Part shown: positions 22,954-36,170 of the stretch, in pieces | Layout: each line of letters opens with the position of its first letter | Position numbering within the stretch: the stretch's first letter is position 1 | Origin: Oryza sativa Japonica Group | Lineage: Eukaryota > Streptophyta > Magnoliopsida > Poales > Poaceae | DNA: 64,000 nt | Reading direction: 5' to 3' | NCBI RefSeq assembly: GCF_034140825.1 | Contig: NC_089036.1 | Span: 23,573,001-23,637,000, forward strand | The notes under the pieces: model-generated | What the model was told of the DNA's origin: nothing | The model's input: the letters and a program-made list of their open reading frames with translations, nothing else | The model's database searches: none | Made by a program: the position numbers and the translations under genes

Positions 22954-25472
22954 ACTGGATGGAGCATATCCACCGTGAGAATTTTCCTTGTTTACTCTTT
23001 GCGAAATGCTCTGTAGTTGTTATTACGCGTTGAGTTTTAGGGGTTGCTCATGTGAAATTGTAGTATGGCACTTTTCTCTTCAAGTGAATTTGCATACTTT
23101 GTGATATTCACGACAAAGATACATCTGTTTGCAACTAATTTGGCTATGCAGTGCCATCTACTGTCATGTGTTCAATTGTTCATCTATTGAGCTTGATGCC
23201 ACATGGAATTGTAGAGTTACACATGTACGGATGTAGTACATTTCTTGCTTCAGATTATATAAGCTATCAGCCTAGCATCATCTGTGATGTGGTTTGCTTG
23301 CTTGACAAACCTATCTTGATGCTAGTTCTGATGCTTACATATATATCAATTTCATTATCTTCTTTTTCTTTGGGGAACTAATATTAATTATCTGTTGGTT
23401 AACAAATTGGTGCGTCCAAGTGATTGTTCTTTATGTGCCATTTATAATGAGGTTGCTTAATTGCCTATTGGAATTAGGTGTATGCAATTTGAGCTGTTTG
23501 AGATGATTGTCTCAGTCTATGCACCCAACCATACTAATTCTTTCTTTGCATTTGTTGTACCACATTTACATGCAGTATTTAGCTTTCATGAATCTGCCAG
23601 TACTTGTGTAGTTGTGTTTTCTTGGGTGCTCTGACATGTAATTGTTTTCTTCACCCTTTTGTGCTGGGCTAATAGTGCTAACTCATTTAGCTCCCTGTTG
23701 TTATCTTCGAATAATTTAGTGCATTAACCTCTTATGGGCTTCAAGTGTCTGCAGCATGAGCATGAACTCCATTAGCTGCACCCAACCTCTATAATAGGTG
23801 TGTGTGGCTCTGAAGCTGGTGCTGGTCTAACATTGTGGAGAAGATCACCAGTTCAGTACTTCAGTAGGCATATAAGCTGTGAATTTCTTTCAGAGATGCT
23901 CAAGCAACAAATACTGGCCTTCTGGGAGAGATGTCCTGAGAACCACATATGTTGGAAAATTGAAAGTTGGCAAAAAAGGATCAGTTATTTGTACATAGGA
24001 ATAGTGCTGTTTTAGTAACTTTAATGTGAGGGTTTTTTTTGGCTTTGTTTGAGCTTTTTGCATTACTTTTTAAGCGGTAACATCAGCTTTCCAAAAACAT
24101 GTGTTTTCTCTGATCATAAATATTCAGTTGACGTGTAGGATAAGATTTGGTAAATTTTGAAACTTTGATAATTAATAATGTCTCACATGCTTAGTTAAAA
24201 AAAAGAGAGATGGTATACGTATATTTACCTAAAAAGTATAGATTTTATAAACTTTTTAATGTAAAATTAATGGTTAAAAGTTTTAAAAATTTTATTCTAA
24301 ATGTCAGATATTTATGATCGAATGCAGCACATTTTCGTAGCTAAAAACAAGTATTTTCAGTTATAACAGCATTCTGTTATGCAAACTTCATTAACTTGAA
24401 AAGTACCTAAAAATGTTGTCTTTTCTCCATCCATTGAGCAGGTATGATATCCATCACTAGGACATGAAGGTTTCCTCTTTTCTTTTCTTCTTTTTTCTTT
24501 TTTACAGGAACCAGGACAAGAAGGTTAACTCCAACGACTACAAGTTCGTCTCTCTGCAGTTGTCTGAGCAGCCTTTTCCCGTTTTCTCTAATCCATTCTG
24601 AGTTTCTGACGGCTAGCATCTCTTGTGTTTCTGTGTATGATGTGAGCTTGCTTTGCAGGGGATCTCATTCCCTTCCTCTTGCAACTCTGAAAGGGCCAAC
24701 GAAATTCTAAACTAAGCCTCTGACCTGCTTGGGCATATTCCAGATAATTAGAATCGAACAGTGTACATTTCTCTCTTGTAAAACTCATATTGTTCGAGAA
24801 AAATTGGCTGCACATTTACTGGAGGATTATCCCAAGCATCGGTAGTATTTATTTGATTCCGTGGACGGCAAAGTCAGGTCCTCCATTAAAAAAGATCAAA
24901 AAGGCAGAAATTTCCGTGGACTTTCTGCTGAAGGATGAAAAAAAAGGCACCTTTGTAGGAAAAAAAAGAGGAGAGATCTCTTGTGAAAAAAATGAAGCAA
25001 GAAAAGGAGAAAGGGACAGAGGAGAGCCTCTGAACGAAGAAGTGAACTCGTTGGTGAGCCGAGGAGTGAGATGGTCGCCCACAGAATTTCCACGTGTCTC
25101 ACGGTCAGCCGTTGCTGCCGCTGTCACCGGAAAGCTACGGATTTTCTGGCCCCCGGCGCCGGCGGCCGTGCTGATGCGATGCGTGCATGTCTGTCAGGCA
25201 AATAGGCAATCGGCCATGGGCACTGGGAAAAATGTTGAGGGCCCATTTGATTTGTAAAGAAAACATAGAAATTCTAGATTATTTTAATTCTATAGAAAAA
25301 AAATCCTATGAACACCTTAGAAACAAATGATTGAATCCCATCACATTCTTTAAAATTCATGAACAATTCTATATAGATGTTAGAAAAAAAAACTTAACAG
25401 TAGCAGTAGCACTGCTCATGAAGAATCTACAGGCTATTTTCGTTTTCGTTCAGCATCATCCCACGCGCACCA

Positions 25473-25503
<31 letters not shown>

Positions 25504-25849
25504 CGAACAACTTGAGAACTCAAAGCCCACCCACCGCGTCACGGCTCACGGCACGGCACGGCACGCTCTCCACCCCGCACGCTGCACGCATTCGCAGCGA
25601 GCGACGCAGCCAAAAGCCAAGACAGCCACCGCGCCGCGCGAGCCACGCCCACGCACGCTTTCACCCACCCACCCACCACCACCACCACCCGGGGCTCCGC
25701 TCGCCTCGTCTCGTCCCCGTCTCGTCTCGTCTCGTCTCCTCTCCGCATCGGCATCGCCAACCCAACCGCCTCCTCCTCCGCCTCCCCGCCATCATTCCTC
25801 CTTCACCCTAGCCGAGCGCCAAACCCTAGATCTCGTCCCCGCCACCGCC
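22954..25849. other. EF-Tu 3' region and eIF4B 5' region
   Basis: From 22954 AT-rich sequence probably holds the EF-Tu 3' UTR. No further gene is seen to 25849. Close to eIF4B lie a C-run plus (CA)n microsatellite (about 25473-25502) and a TCTCG pentamer array (about 25706-25742), both within or near the presumed 5' UTR. Confidence 0.5.
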
Positions 25850-28800
25850 ATGTCCAAGGCCTGGGGCGGCCTCGGCGGCGCCGGCGCGTGGGCGCTGGAC
25901 GCCGAGCGCGCCGAGGAGGAGGAGCGGGAGAGCGCCGCCGCACCCGCCCCGGCCGCGGGGTTCCCCAGCCTCCGCGAGGCCGCCGCGGGTGCGGCCGCCG
26001 GCAAGTCCAAGAAGAAGAAGGGGACCACCCTCTCGCTCTCCGAGTTCACCACCTACGGCGCCGCCGCCGGGAGGCGGCCCGCCGCCGCGGCCGCGGAGCC
26101 CAAGGGGCTCACGCCGCAGGAGATGATGATGCTGCCCACCGGGCCGCGGGAGCGGTCCACGGAGGAGCTCGATCGGTCCCGCCTCGGCGGCGGGTTCCGC
26201 TCCTACGGCTCCGGGGAGCGCCGCGGCGGGTTCGACGACGACGGCCGCCGCGGCGGCCCCGGGAGGGACGCGGATCTCGACATGCCGTCGCGCGCCGACG
26301 AGTCGGGCAACTGGTCGCTCAACAAGAAGTCGTTCACGCCGTCGCCCGCCGACTCGGGCGCCCGGAGCAGGTACGGATCCCTCGGGGGCGGCGGCGGCGG
26401 CGCCCCCGCCGCTTCCTCCTTCGGCCGCGCCGACGACGACAGCGACTGGTCGCGCGGGAAGAAGCCGATGCCAATGCCGTCCCGCTACCCGAGCCTCGGC
26501 TCCGGTGGCGGTGGCGGTGGCTTCCGCGACTCGCCTACCTCGACCGACTCCGACCGATGGTCCCGTGCCGCTCCTCTGCCTCCGCACAATGGCGAGCGTG
26601 AGCGGCCACGCCTAGTGCTTGATCCGCCCAAGCGGGATGCCTCGGCTACCCCTACGCCGCCTCCTGCCGAGGCGGCACGCAGCCGGCCAAGCCCATTTGG
26701 CGCCGCGAGGCCCCGCGAGGACATTCTTGCTGAAAAAGGGCTGGACTGGAGGAAGATGGAGACAGAGATTGATCATAAGACTAGCCGCCCAACCAGCTCA
26801 CAGTCTAGTAGGCCAGGAAGTGCGCATTCGTCTCTTCCTGGGAGCCCTGGATCACAGACATCAGCTGTGGGTAGTGAAGGTGTGCCGAGGGCTCGGCCGA
26901 AGGTTAATCCTTTTGGGGATGCGAAGCCAAGAGAGGTAGTTCTTCAGGAGAAAGGCAAGGATTGGAGAAAGATTGATCTTGAGTTGGAGCATCGTCGAAT
27001 TGATAGGTATGCCATAAATGGATTTGCCTCTTTATAACAAAGTTTACCTTTTATAGTATGCACAACTGTGCAATTAGCATTTGTCTTTGAATGCAATACT
27101 GATCAAAACAATTGAATCTTTGGGCCTGTGACCTTAACAATTATAGAGTGTGTTTAGCCATGACCTTTGGCTGCTTTATGCTTGTGAGTTGTGGTGGTGC
27201 TTAAGTGAAATAGCTTTTTGCAGAAGCATTTCGGCAGCACCTTGCAATAGTTCAAGTCAGCCAGACATTAGTTCTAATTCAGCTATGCACTCTTAAGTAG
27301 TTTCTATGCTTCTTTAAGCAAATTAATTTTGCACAGTGTTTACGAAATAAGCGTGGCATTTTTTTTTTGTGCTTGCTGGTTATTTCAATGGTTATATAAC
27401 AATGAGCAGTTGTATGAATTGAACGGATATACCTTTTTTCTTTTTTTGCTTTGCTTTGAGAGATTATGAGAACTGCATTTACAGCAATAACTAGTTATGG
27501 TCTTATGGATAGTAACTATAATGGGAAACTTGTATTTTTTTTCATTACCTTTTCCATTTAAATGTCTTCTTATTAGTCCATATACTCCCATTGTAAGAAC
27601 CTGGGAGGAAAAACTTTTATTCCTAATGAAAACTGGTTGGGACCTGTGCATGCATTTCCTATTTATATATTAACCTTTTAAAGGACATGGTCAAATTACA
27701 AAAACCATAAAGATTCCAAGTATATGTAAATATTAATATTCAACTGTTAGTTATGCCATCTTTTTATATTGCATATACAATACCACACTGTGCTATTTCG
27801 TCACATTTGGTTGATTAATTGGAATGCACGTAACAAACTTTAACTCAATAGTTTATGGAAATTTCACTTTTAGTAGTTTTTTTTTGGTGCGTGAATGTAT
27901 AGGGTTTGTTCAACAGTATTCTGTTCAATTATTATGGTAATCTATACTCTATTACTACCATCGTGCATTTTACTTTAAAAATATAGATTCAATGATTTAT
28001 AGTTATTGATGAAGATGACAATTGCTTCTGGCTTTCTGCAACGTTTTCCTTTCTTACTACTTTCACACTATAGCAAATTGCTCTTGCTTGCGTAACTCTG
28101 CGTTTTGAAATGTGTAGTGGTGTTAGTTTATTGAATTACCTCATTGGTCACCCACTTGCTCATGCTTGACACTTTGAATGGTTATGGTTGTTACTTGTCA
28201 GAAGCCTGACAGTTTTTAACCTGTTTGTGTCATGCATCAACAATCTTGAGTGAAATCTCTGTACAATGGAAAAGCTATCGACCGTCAATAGATATGTTAA
28301 ATAAAATAAATTTCATCTATGTTCTTGTGTATGTTAATTCCTCCAGCATTATCTCTACCTTGTTGTGTTTTTCACGAATTTTCAAATTTACTTTCGAAAT
28401 GTTCCAGATCTGTGTGACCAATAATTGTTACCTGCCAGGTGCTGAGATTACTGTGGAACTGAAATTGTAATTTCTGAACCACCCAAGCCCTGATTTGTAA
28501 CAATACTTGAACTGTCTTTGGTCCTAATATGCTATCATGTAGGATAATTTATCACCTCTACCAGATATATGTAACTACTAGGAAAGACTAGCAAGATCAT
28601 CGGTAAACTTTTTGAACCAGCTTTTCTTTTTGTGGAAATTTGTAGCATGATAATAGAATATTCTGGTGGTTCCTGGTTATCAAATACTTTGACTGTTCAT
28701 GCATGTTTGCCTTTCTTTTTAACCAATGCCAATATTCTGGTCGTTGAAGCATGCATGTTCCTATAGTTTGTCGTTTCAACTTTCATATGGTTTGGGCCTT

Positions 28801-29648
28801 TGGGGAATGATTTTCTTCCTGTCTTTATGCTCAGTTCCTGGTTCCTACAGTCAATTGCTTTAGCCCTTGCCTTGTGGTTTGGACCTATTTACGTCCCTCG
28901 TTCCAATAACCAATCAATAATTGCTGGTCATGCCCAATTGCAAAATTAATCAATTTTACATTTCAATAGTTATATTGTGTAGTTTTGATGTTTTAAAAAT
29001 CGCTGGTCCTACTGAAATTTACTCGTGTAATTTTATTGTTTTAAACATTTGTTCATGGACTTGAATGTTGCAGACCGGAGACAAACGAAGAGAAGGATTT
29101 GAAAGAACAGATTAACCTGCTTAGGGTGGATTTGAAAGAAACTGAAGCAAACATAAGTGACGAGGATAAAAAAGGTTTATCAGAAAAGTTATCCCAGATG
29201 GAAAGGGAACTGGAGCGTCTTACAGTTGAGTTGGACAACAAGGTTCGATTTGGGCAAAGACCTGGTTCTGGATCTGGCAAGGTTACTGCACATTTAAGTA
29301 ATTCACCAGACGAATCACAGATTACAGAGTCAATGGAACAACCACGTTCCCGTAGCAGCATAGACCAAAATCCTAAACCAGCAGAAGAAAGGTGGGGGTT
29401 TCAGGGCAACAGGGACAGAGGCTCATTTGGTGGTAACAGAAATACAGACAGGTTTGTTTGTTCCTACTGTCCATGATGCTTATTAGCATAAATCCAACTG
29501 AACGCGATTAACATTGATCACAGTAACTTTGTCCTGTATTACTAGACATATCTGTCAAGTTTAGATCATTTATTAATTTTCAGCAGATGGTAGATGTGAA
29601 CTCTTTGTCTACCTGCTTTTCAGGTCGTTAACAGGGCAGAGATGGTGA
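25850..29648 (+). CDS. eIF4B: Eukaryotic translation initiation factor 4B, plant type (519 aa)
   Basis: Three exons: 25850-27006, 29074-29451 and 29624-29648 (1157+378+25 = 1560 nt), GT-AG introns of 2067 and 172 nt. The start is chosen at CCGCCATGT, because the protein opens MSKAWGGLGGAGAWALDAE, the plant eIF4B N-terminus. Further features are TLSLSEFTTYG, glycine- and arginine-rich blocks, and two copies of a PFG-A-(K/R)-PRE-x-x-L-x-EKG-x-DWRK unit (about residues 280-310 and 349-380). A charged coiled-coil follows, partly in exon 2. Plant eIF4B stimulates the eIF4A/eIF4F helicase and binds RNA, eIF3 and PABP in the cytosol. The last exon codes only about eight residues (RSLTGQRW), which makes it easy to miss. 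The in-frame open sequence upstream of 25850 has no good coding character and is treated as leader. Confidence 0.93.
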
Positions 29649-30881
29649 ACTCTTCTGCCATCCATGGTTTTGGCCTTTTGAGCACTTCTATCCTCGGACA
29701 GATCTTTTTTTTTCTTCTTTTCCTATTTTAAACAATGAACAAATAAGTTGTCGCGTTCTTGTTGCTGCTTGACTCCCATTTTGTTTGCCTTGGAAGAGTG
29801 GAGGGGATAATGGAATACCTCGCAGGCTCGCTCAAGGGCCCAAGCTATTGTCACCTCCATGGTGATGCTTCTGTTTCCTTTTATTTTTCCTCTTAATTCC
29901 CCTTTGCCCCTCTCTTCCATGTCAAAACAGTTTGTTACCAAACTTTAATACACTAACTATTGTTCTTGCTATTTGCACAATTATGTTTCAACCTCCACAT
30001 TTAGGCATTGCTGCTATCCATTGTTACATGGAATTCTTTATTAGGCCAGTGTTCACATCTGCCTGTGCTTGTGATTTGTTCTGCTGTTTGTGTGTGCCGT
30101 ATGAACATATAAAAAATATCGGGTTAAAATTTCCGTTGCGGTTGTCATTGTTATTTTGCCTTCTCATACTACGTGTGAAGCTGAATAATTTAGTGGGAGG
30201 TTAGCTCATTGCTGTCCCTATTAAGTACCCAGAAAAACTATAATGTTTAGTCCTCTTGGCCTTTCACTACGCTGGAAGGAGTACAAATTACAAACATTAG
30301 GAAGCGTACACCTGTTTACAAAGTTGACTATGAGATGGCAAATATATGTTAGGCAATTAGTTAGCTTCCTATCATGTTTGCTGCAAAGTTGTAAACTGAA
30401 CACTCCAACGAGATAATTCCCCTGGTAATTGGAAGCTCTCTGGCAAGAATGCATTTGATTTGATGCTATGTTTGGGAGTGGGACCAATTCATCAATTTTT
30501 GTTTTTCATTTTGGATTTGAATGCAAAGATAACTTTAGAAGCTTTCTTGTTCCTTTTGGCATCCGCTGCTCACCTGACCAAGTGCACACAATGTACATGC
30601 TGCCCAATATACTGTACATCACCATACCAGAAAAAAGACAAACTTTGAGTTACAGCAACCAATTTATTTTCATATTCGTTGCACGTGACCAAACAAAAAT
30701 AAGAAACAAAAGGTACATATAATTTTTATAAAAAAGGTAAAAACAAACACAAAATTATATCCGAGGAGAACATCACTGTATACATTTATAACAGCAAGCT
30801 AAAGTACGCATTTCCTTTTTTTTTTCCGATAACGGAATTCAGTCCACTGAAGCTGCGAACTTGCGTTTGCAGCAAGACGAT
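29649..30881. other. Convergent 3' spacer between eIF4B and NAR2.1
   Basis: The two genes point at each other, so both 3' UTRs and terminators should lie here. AT-rich, no further gene seen. Confidence 0.5.
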
Positions 30882-32565
30882 CTACTTGTCCTTCTTGCGC
30901 TTCTCGACGACGAAGAAGAAGGCGAGCGCGGCGATGGAGAAGGTGGAGAAGACGCCGGCGGCGACCTTGAGGGAGGCGTGGATGCCGGTGATCCCGGCGA
31001 CGTCGAAGGCGGCGTCCGGCGAGCTCTGCCCGTAGGCCACCTCCGTGCCGGACGCGTCCACCGCGTAGGCGCGCACGAAGTAGGACGCCGTCGGGATGTC
31101 GCGCGCCACCACGTAGTCGAACCTGCCGGCGCCGGCGGCGTACGGCTGCACGGTGACCTTGAACTGGCACGCCTTGTCCTTGTGCAGGTCGTCGGAGGCC
31201 TTGCGCCACCCGCGGTCCGTCCGGCTCGCCGGCGCGTAGCACAGCTTCACCTTCACGCTCTTGAACGCCGCGTCGGCGCCCGCCGGCTCCGACGTGTTCA
31301 GCGACCACGTCACCGTCACCGTGTTCTCGCCGGCGTGCACGACTGCTCACCACCGGAATAATTTTCCCTTGATTAGTGATTAGTAATAGTAGTACTCTTT
31401 TCGTTTCAGGATATAAAACGTTTTAACTTTGATCAAAGTTAAAAGTTTGACTTAGTTTATAGAAAAAATTAGTAAAATTTTTAACCCAAGACAAATTTAT
31501 TATAAAAATATATTCAATTATTGATTTGATGAAACTAATTTAGTATTAAAAATATTACTATATTTATCTATAAACTTAGTTAAACATATATTTGTCTATA
31601 AATTTAGTTAAACTTGAAACAGTTTAACTATGACGGAAGTCAAAACGTCTTATAACATGAAACGGAGAGAGTAGTAGCCAAAGTACATGTGACACTTTTA
31701 ATCTGATTATTTTAACAGCCAAATTCAACGAAGCCTAACGTGCACTTATCATGATTTTTTTTAAAAAAGAAAAAGATAAACGAAAGTGAGCTAACAAAAA
31801 AAAAAGATTTTGTAGTACGGCCATGAGAAAATGAAGTGAACTTGAAATGAGAAAAAAAAATCTTATTATTATTATTCTTTAAAATAAAAGAATAGCATAG
31901 GCCGGCCTGGCTATCACTAGGATAGGAGTTTCTTAGGGACATATTCTTCTCCCTTGCTGTTCATCCCTTTTCGGATGCATCGATCACAGGCGACAAATCA
32001 GACAAATCATCATTCGGAGTTTCAGTTGCGCAAATGGGTATCGGAACATATTCTTAAGGCTGATTTTACATCAAACTTTAGGCGAAAAATACTTTTTTTT
32101 TATAATCGCTAGCTAGGTAGCCATGAAGAGCATTTTCGGTTCATAATGCTGCATGCTAATCAAGAGCAATCTTGGGTGGTTCAAACACGGTTTCAAAATG
32201 CAACAGTAAACTGCCTGGTTGTCGGTCTTGTCGAGCTGGTTCGAATTTAGAAACCGCTGGATAAACCGGCCAAGTTCAAAAAAAAAATCAAACCAAATAA
32301 CTTTTGGCAAAATGTTAACTGCTCGATCAGTAACTGAATGGTCAAACGGTTTTTGTAAGAAAGAAGCAAGAAGGTCATCATCATCAGCTACTAGTTGTTA
32401 TATACCTTCACCGTGCTTGGGCGAGACGCCGACGACGAGCGCTTTGGGCAGCTTGGAGAGGAACACCTGCGTCTTCGCCGCGGCGGCGGCCGCCGGCCGG
32501 GGCACGCCGGCGCCGAGCAAGACGAGCACCAACGAGAGAGCAGCAACGCCGGCTAGCCTCGCCAT
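30882..32565 (-). CDS. NAR2.1: High-affinity nitrate transport-activating protein NAR2.1 / NRT3 (206 aa)
   Basis: Two exons: 32565-32406 and 31342-30882 (160+461 = 621 nt). The 1063-nt GT-AG intron splits a Val codon. Residues 1 to about 29 form a signal peptide (LSLVLVLLGAG core). The lumenal/apoplastic part has LPKALVVGVSPKHGE, VTVTWSLN, VKLCYAPASRTDRGWRK and ARDIPTASYFVRAYAVD. A C-terminal membrane segment (about 177-198) precedes a KRKKDK tail. These are features of the NAR2/NRT3 family, small one-pass partners required for plasma-membrane targeting and activity of NRT2 high-affinity nitrate transporters in roots. The sequence is what I remember as OsNAR2.1 at 206 aa. A short upstream in-frame start (32631) lacks signal-peptide sense and was not used. 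Confidence 0.95.
31395..31671. mobile_element. Stowaway-like MITE inside the NAR2.1 intron
   Basis: Ends CTCTTTTCGTTTCAGGATATAA and a diverged complement (tataacatgaaacggagagag), flanked by TA (31393-31394, 31672-31673). Its interior repeats 'aactttgatcaaagtt'-like palindromes. It lies just downstream of the minus-strand donor-to-acceptor span, close to the acceptor at 31343. Confidence 0.75.
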
Positions 32566-32663
32566 TGCTGACAAACCAAACCGACTGATTCTGGATATCA
32601 ACCCAAGGACGGAGACGGAGACGAAGACCAAGAAATGAATCTGCTGCTGCTGCTGATGCTGAG

Positions 32664-32694
32664 ATCGATCGATCGATCGATCGGTGAATTTATA
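32664..32694 (-). promoter_or_regulatory. TATA box and ATCG repeat upstream of NAR2.1
   Basis: On the minus strand TATAAATT (32694-32687) lies about 122 bp before the NAR2.1 ATG, a plausible core promoter distance. It is followed by a short (ATCG)n array (about 32664-32682) that would fall near the transcription start. Confidence 0.55.
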
Positions 32695-32993
32695 GGCGGG
32701 AGAGCGAGGCTACGAGCTCGGAGAGTTGACCAGCTACTTCGTTGGATTCAAGAGGCAACTTAATTGTTGTAATGATCAAGTTGATTAAGTTTAGTGGGGT
32801 CGGGGATATCCAAAGTCAGAGGCTTTGACGACGTGTGAGAAGAGAAGAGAAGAGAGAGATCATGCGGTTTTGGGGGTAATTAAGCTTTTGGAGGGGTCCC
32901 AAGGGTTCAGGCAACCGGTGAGAAGCGGCAACCGCGAATGATCTTGAGTGCCTCGGTTGTTGTTAATTAAATTGTGAGCATGACGTTCATGGT

Positions 32994-33327
32994 AGGTTCA
33001 TTTGGCATTAAGATAATAACATTGGAGTTATTAACGTTGAGAAGGCGTTCTTAATGGAGGAAAATTTGATGATATACCAGTGTTTTGGCAAAAAAAAATA
33101 AATTTAGATGTTTTCATATGGAAAAAAACTCAAAAAGAGTCCATTTCACTCATCCAAACTATTTTAGGTTCATTGAGCATTAAGATATCACATTGGAATT
33201 ATTAATATTGAGAAGGCGTTCTTAATGGATGAAAATTTGATGATATACTAGTGTTTTGGCAAAAAATAAATTTAGATGTTTTTCATATGAAAAAAAAATC
33301 ATTTCGCTCCTCCAAACTATTTTGCCA
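32994..33327. repeat. Tandem duplication (about 2 x 165 bp) upstream of NAR2.1
   Basis: Copy 1 (32994-33165) and copy 2 (33166 to about 33327) share long runs, for example 'gagaaggcgttcttaatgga', 'aaaatttgatgatata' and 'agtgttttggcaaaaa', in the same order. It lies about 430-760 bp upstream of the NAR2.1 ATG, within range of its promoter. Confidence 0.75.
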
Positions 33328-34058
33328 CAGCATTTAACCTCCTAACAATTCCTCAGCTTAGTTTACACCCTGAACTATTGAAAACAGTTCAACTTACTCT
33401 CTAATAATATTCCTCAAGTACTGCTGTACTCCTACTTCCGAAGAGATGACATGCATGAGCGCAAGAGCAGGACAGCCATCCGTCGATCGAACTCGAACAC
33501 GACCAAGTCTGCACTGTGTTGATCATATCAGCTCAGCTCAGCTAGCTGGTGGCCAGCTCCGTCTCTTGATTGCCTAGTGCTGCAATTATATCGACCCAGT
33601 TCTAGCTAGCTTTGCTCAAGTTGTCCAAGCAGATCGATGCTTTGAAACAACAGCCTGCCGAAAATAGGCAATCGATTCTTACTTACCACGATGAGAGTAA
33701 TTATCCTATGAAATGGCATATGATCATTGAAACTTGGTAGCAGTTTCGCCACGACACACCGCAAAAATCCTTTTTTTAAAAGTACTACCTTTAATTTAAA
33801 ATATCTGACGATGTTGATTTTGAACATAACAGCTGAAAGTTTATTTTATTTTAAATTTATCATTAAATATACTTTAAGTATAATAAATTTTAAAGTTTCA
33901 CTAAATTTTGACAAATGATCAAACGCATATAACTATATAAGTTAACGGTACGTACATTTAAAATGAGTACAGTACAATGGACATCGGCTCACACAACACA
34001 ACCACACCCATATCATCACAAACAGCTCTATTTTTTTCCTTCTAACTTTTACATGATA

Positions 34059-34206
34059 CTCACTCTGTTTCACAATATAAGTCATTCTAGCATTTCCCAT
34101 ATTCATATCGATGCTAACGAATCTAAACATATATATCAATCTAGATTCAAACATCAATATGAATGTGAAAAATATTAGAATGACTTACATTGTGAAACGG
34201 AGGAAG
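34059..34206. mobile_element. Stowaway MITE, near-complete hairpin
   Basis: Ends CTCACTCTGTTTCACAATATAAGTCATTCTA and its complement close to 34206 pair almost throughout, flanked by TA (34057-34058, 34207-34208). The small size (148 bp) and strong palindrome fit a compact Stowaway. Confidence 0.8.
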
Positions 34207-35331
34207 TACTTTCGGCAGAGGACTAGGAGTGAGGTAGGAGTGAGGTGGGAGAGGTGGGGAATCGTGTGAGATGCCCTAGTGCCCTAGGACACATTTCCTC
34301 TCATATCTGATATGTTGGTCTAGTTGATTAAAGCCAATGTTTAACCCCAGCTAGTTGGTAACGATAATGTATTGAGATCCAATGCAGTTGTCACTATGAC
34401 TGCACAATAGCAACTGCACACAATTTGAGCCCACACAATTTGAGCCCTTCTTGATCCAATGGTCCAAATCTATTGATACAGTAAAAATCAAAATTTTACT
34501 ATTTGTCAGAGCAAATCGCTGCAGTATTTAGATGCGTCTGGAATTCTGAATCATGTGTTTTAAATCTGGTGGTGCTCGTGTGACTGCTTAACTTGTGGCC
34601 ACACTAGCCACTGCACCTCAAGCGGATCCAACGGCTATTCATCTTAAAATAAGTTTATTTTTCACCTATTCCACACATAGTAATTCAAAACTAAAAAGAC
34701 TATAATACTCATACTTTATCAAATCTCAATACAACTATTTCCACTTTATCTACTCTCAATACAATTATTTCGTACTTCCACAAATTTCAATGCAATGATT
34801 ATTCTACAAATGAACTTATTTTGATACAAATAAAATGAGCTAAAAATGAACTTACTAGGAGACGTAGGAAGTATGCTATTAGTTCTTATAAAACAATTAA
34901 TTTATGATATACCAGTTAGACATGAGCCCTAGCTATATTTCTATTTAAATAATAGAGGGGAAAATGTTATTAATAGGAAAACGAGTAAATTTCGGAAAAG
35001 CACAACTATTTTCGTTAAAACTACTAGTTTGCGACAACTTCACCTGGTTTTCTTACAAAGTGGAATGGAACAATAGTTGATGATTTTCTGCAACTTTTTT
35101 TTTGTCTTATTGGTTTTGGCCTATATGTCAGACATACATATAAATATATAATACTTATACTGTTGCAAGTTGGGTCCACATGTCAGACACTCATACCAGT
35201 TAAAGTTGTGGGGTTTTGGTAAAATTGTTCACAATCGTTGTAGTTTTGTTAGATGTCCTGCTATAGTTACAGCTAACTGATAAGCTAACTGATAATTTGC
35301 AGTTTTACGAAATCCACTCTAGGAAATACTA

Positions 35332-35542
35332 CTCCCTCCGTTTCAAAATGTTTGACACCGTTGACTTTTCAGTACGTGTTTGATCATTCGTCTTATTCAA
35401 AAAATTTAAGTAATTATTTATTCTTTTTATATCATTTGATTCATTGTTAAATATACTTTCATGTACACATATAGTTTTACATATTTTACAATTTTTTTTA
35501 ATAAGACGAACGGTTAAACATGTGTTAAAAAGTCAACGGTGA
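35332..35542. mobile_element. Stowaway-like MITE lacking one end
   Basis: Starts CTCCCTCCGTTTCAAAATGTTTGAC. The inner arms 'accgttgacttttcagtacgtgtttga' and 'aaacatgtgttaaaaagtcaacggt' pair, but the outer 3' repeat is missing after 'caacggtgag'. Confidence 0.6.
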
Positions 35543-36170
35543 GTATTAGGGTATGCAGAGTCCAGGAGCAAACGGTCAAATTTCTCATTTTTAGAACGCC
35601 CAGCAGATGGGGTCAAATTTATCATCAAGGAGTACTACTCAATTGTTGCAAAACCCAGTGTCATATATATGATCATCCTCGGTGTATCTGGTAATGTTGC
35701 TTGATGGCATGATAGCAACAGCATGCCGGCATTGACATGGTAAAAACAAAAATAACTAATAATTAAAAGAGGACACACACTTCATGTGGGGTCATGTGGC
35801 TCTTAACACCGGTTAAGAGTTACAAGAAACATCATTTTGTTTGACTTGCCTCTATCGATTAGTGTGAAAATACAGAGAAGACGTTTGGCTTATCAACTGG
35901 CGTTTAGATGTCATGAGACTATGAGAGTGATAGGAGGAGAGTGGCAGGTCAGGAAGAATGATCGACACCGGGACAGATCATACTTAATTATATAATGTCG
36001 ACATGATTGTTGAGGGAATGATACGTTTTTAGGCCTTGTTTGGGGCAAATTCTTGTGCTGGCTGTCATTGACTAGGAGTTGTGTTCTTCGCCCTGGAATT
36101 TAATCTTTCTTGGGTATTGCTTCCTTATCATTTGATCACCTATCTTATTAAAAATTACAATTATCATTTA

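Noticed and set aside
25331-25849. Open frame extending eIF4B upstream of 25850 by about 170 codons
   Set aside because: The sequence is low-complexity Pro/Thr/His from C-runs and CA repeats. The family N-terminus MSKAWGG starts exactly at 25850 in good context.
30861-31361. Plus-strand frame opposite NAR2.1 exon 2
   Set aside because: Shadow of the real coding strand; composition only reflects GC-rich codons.
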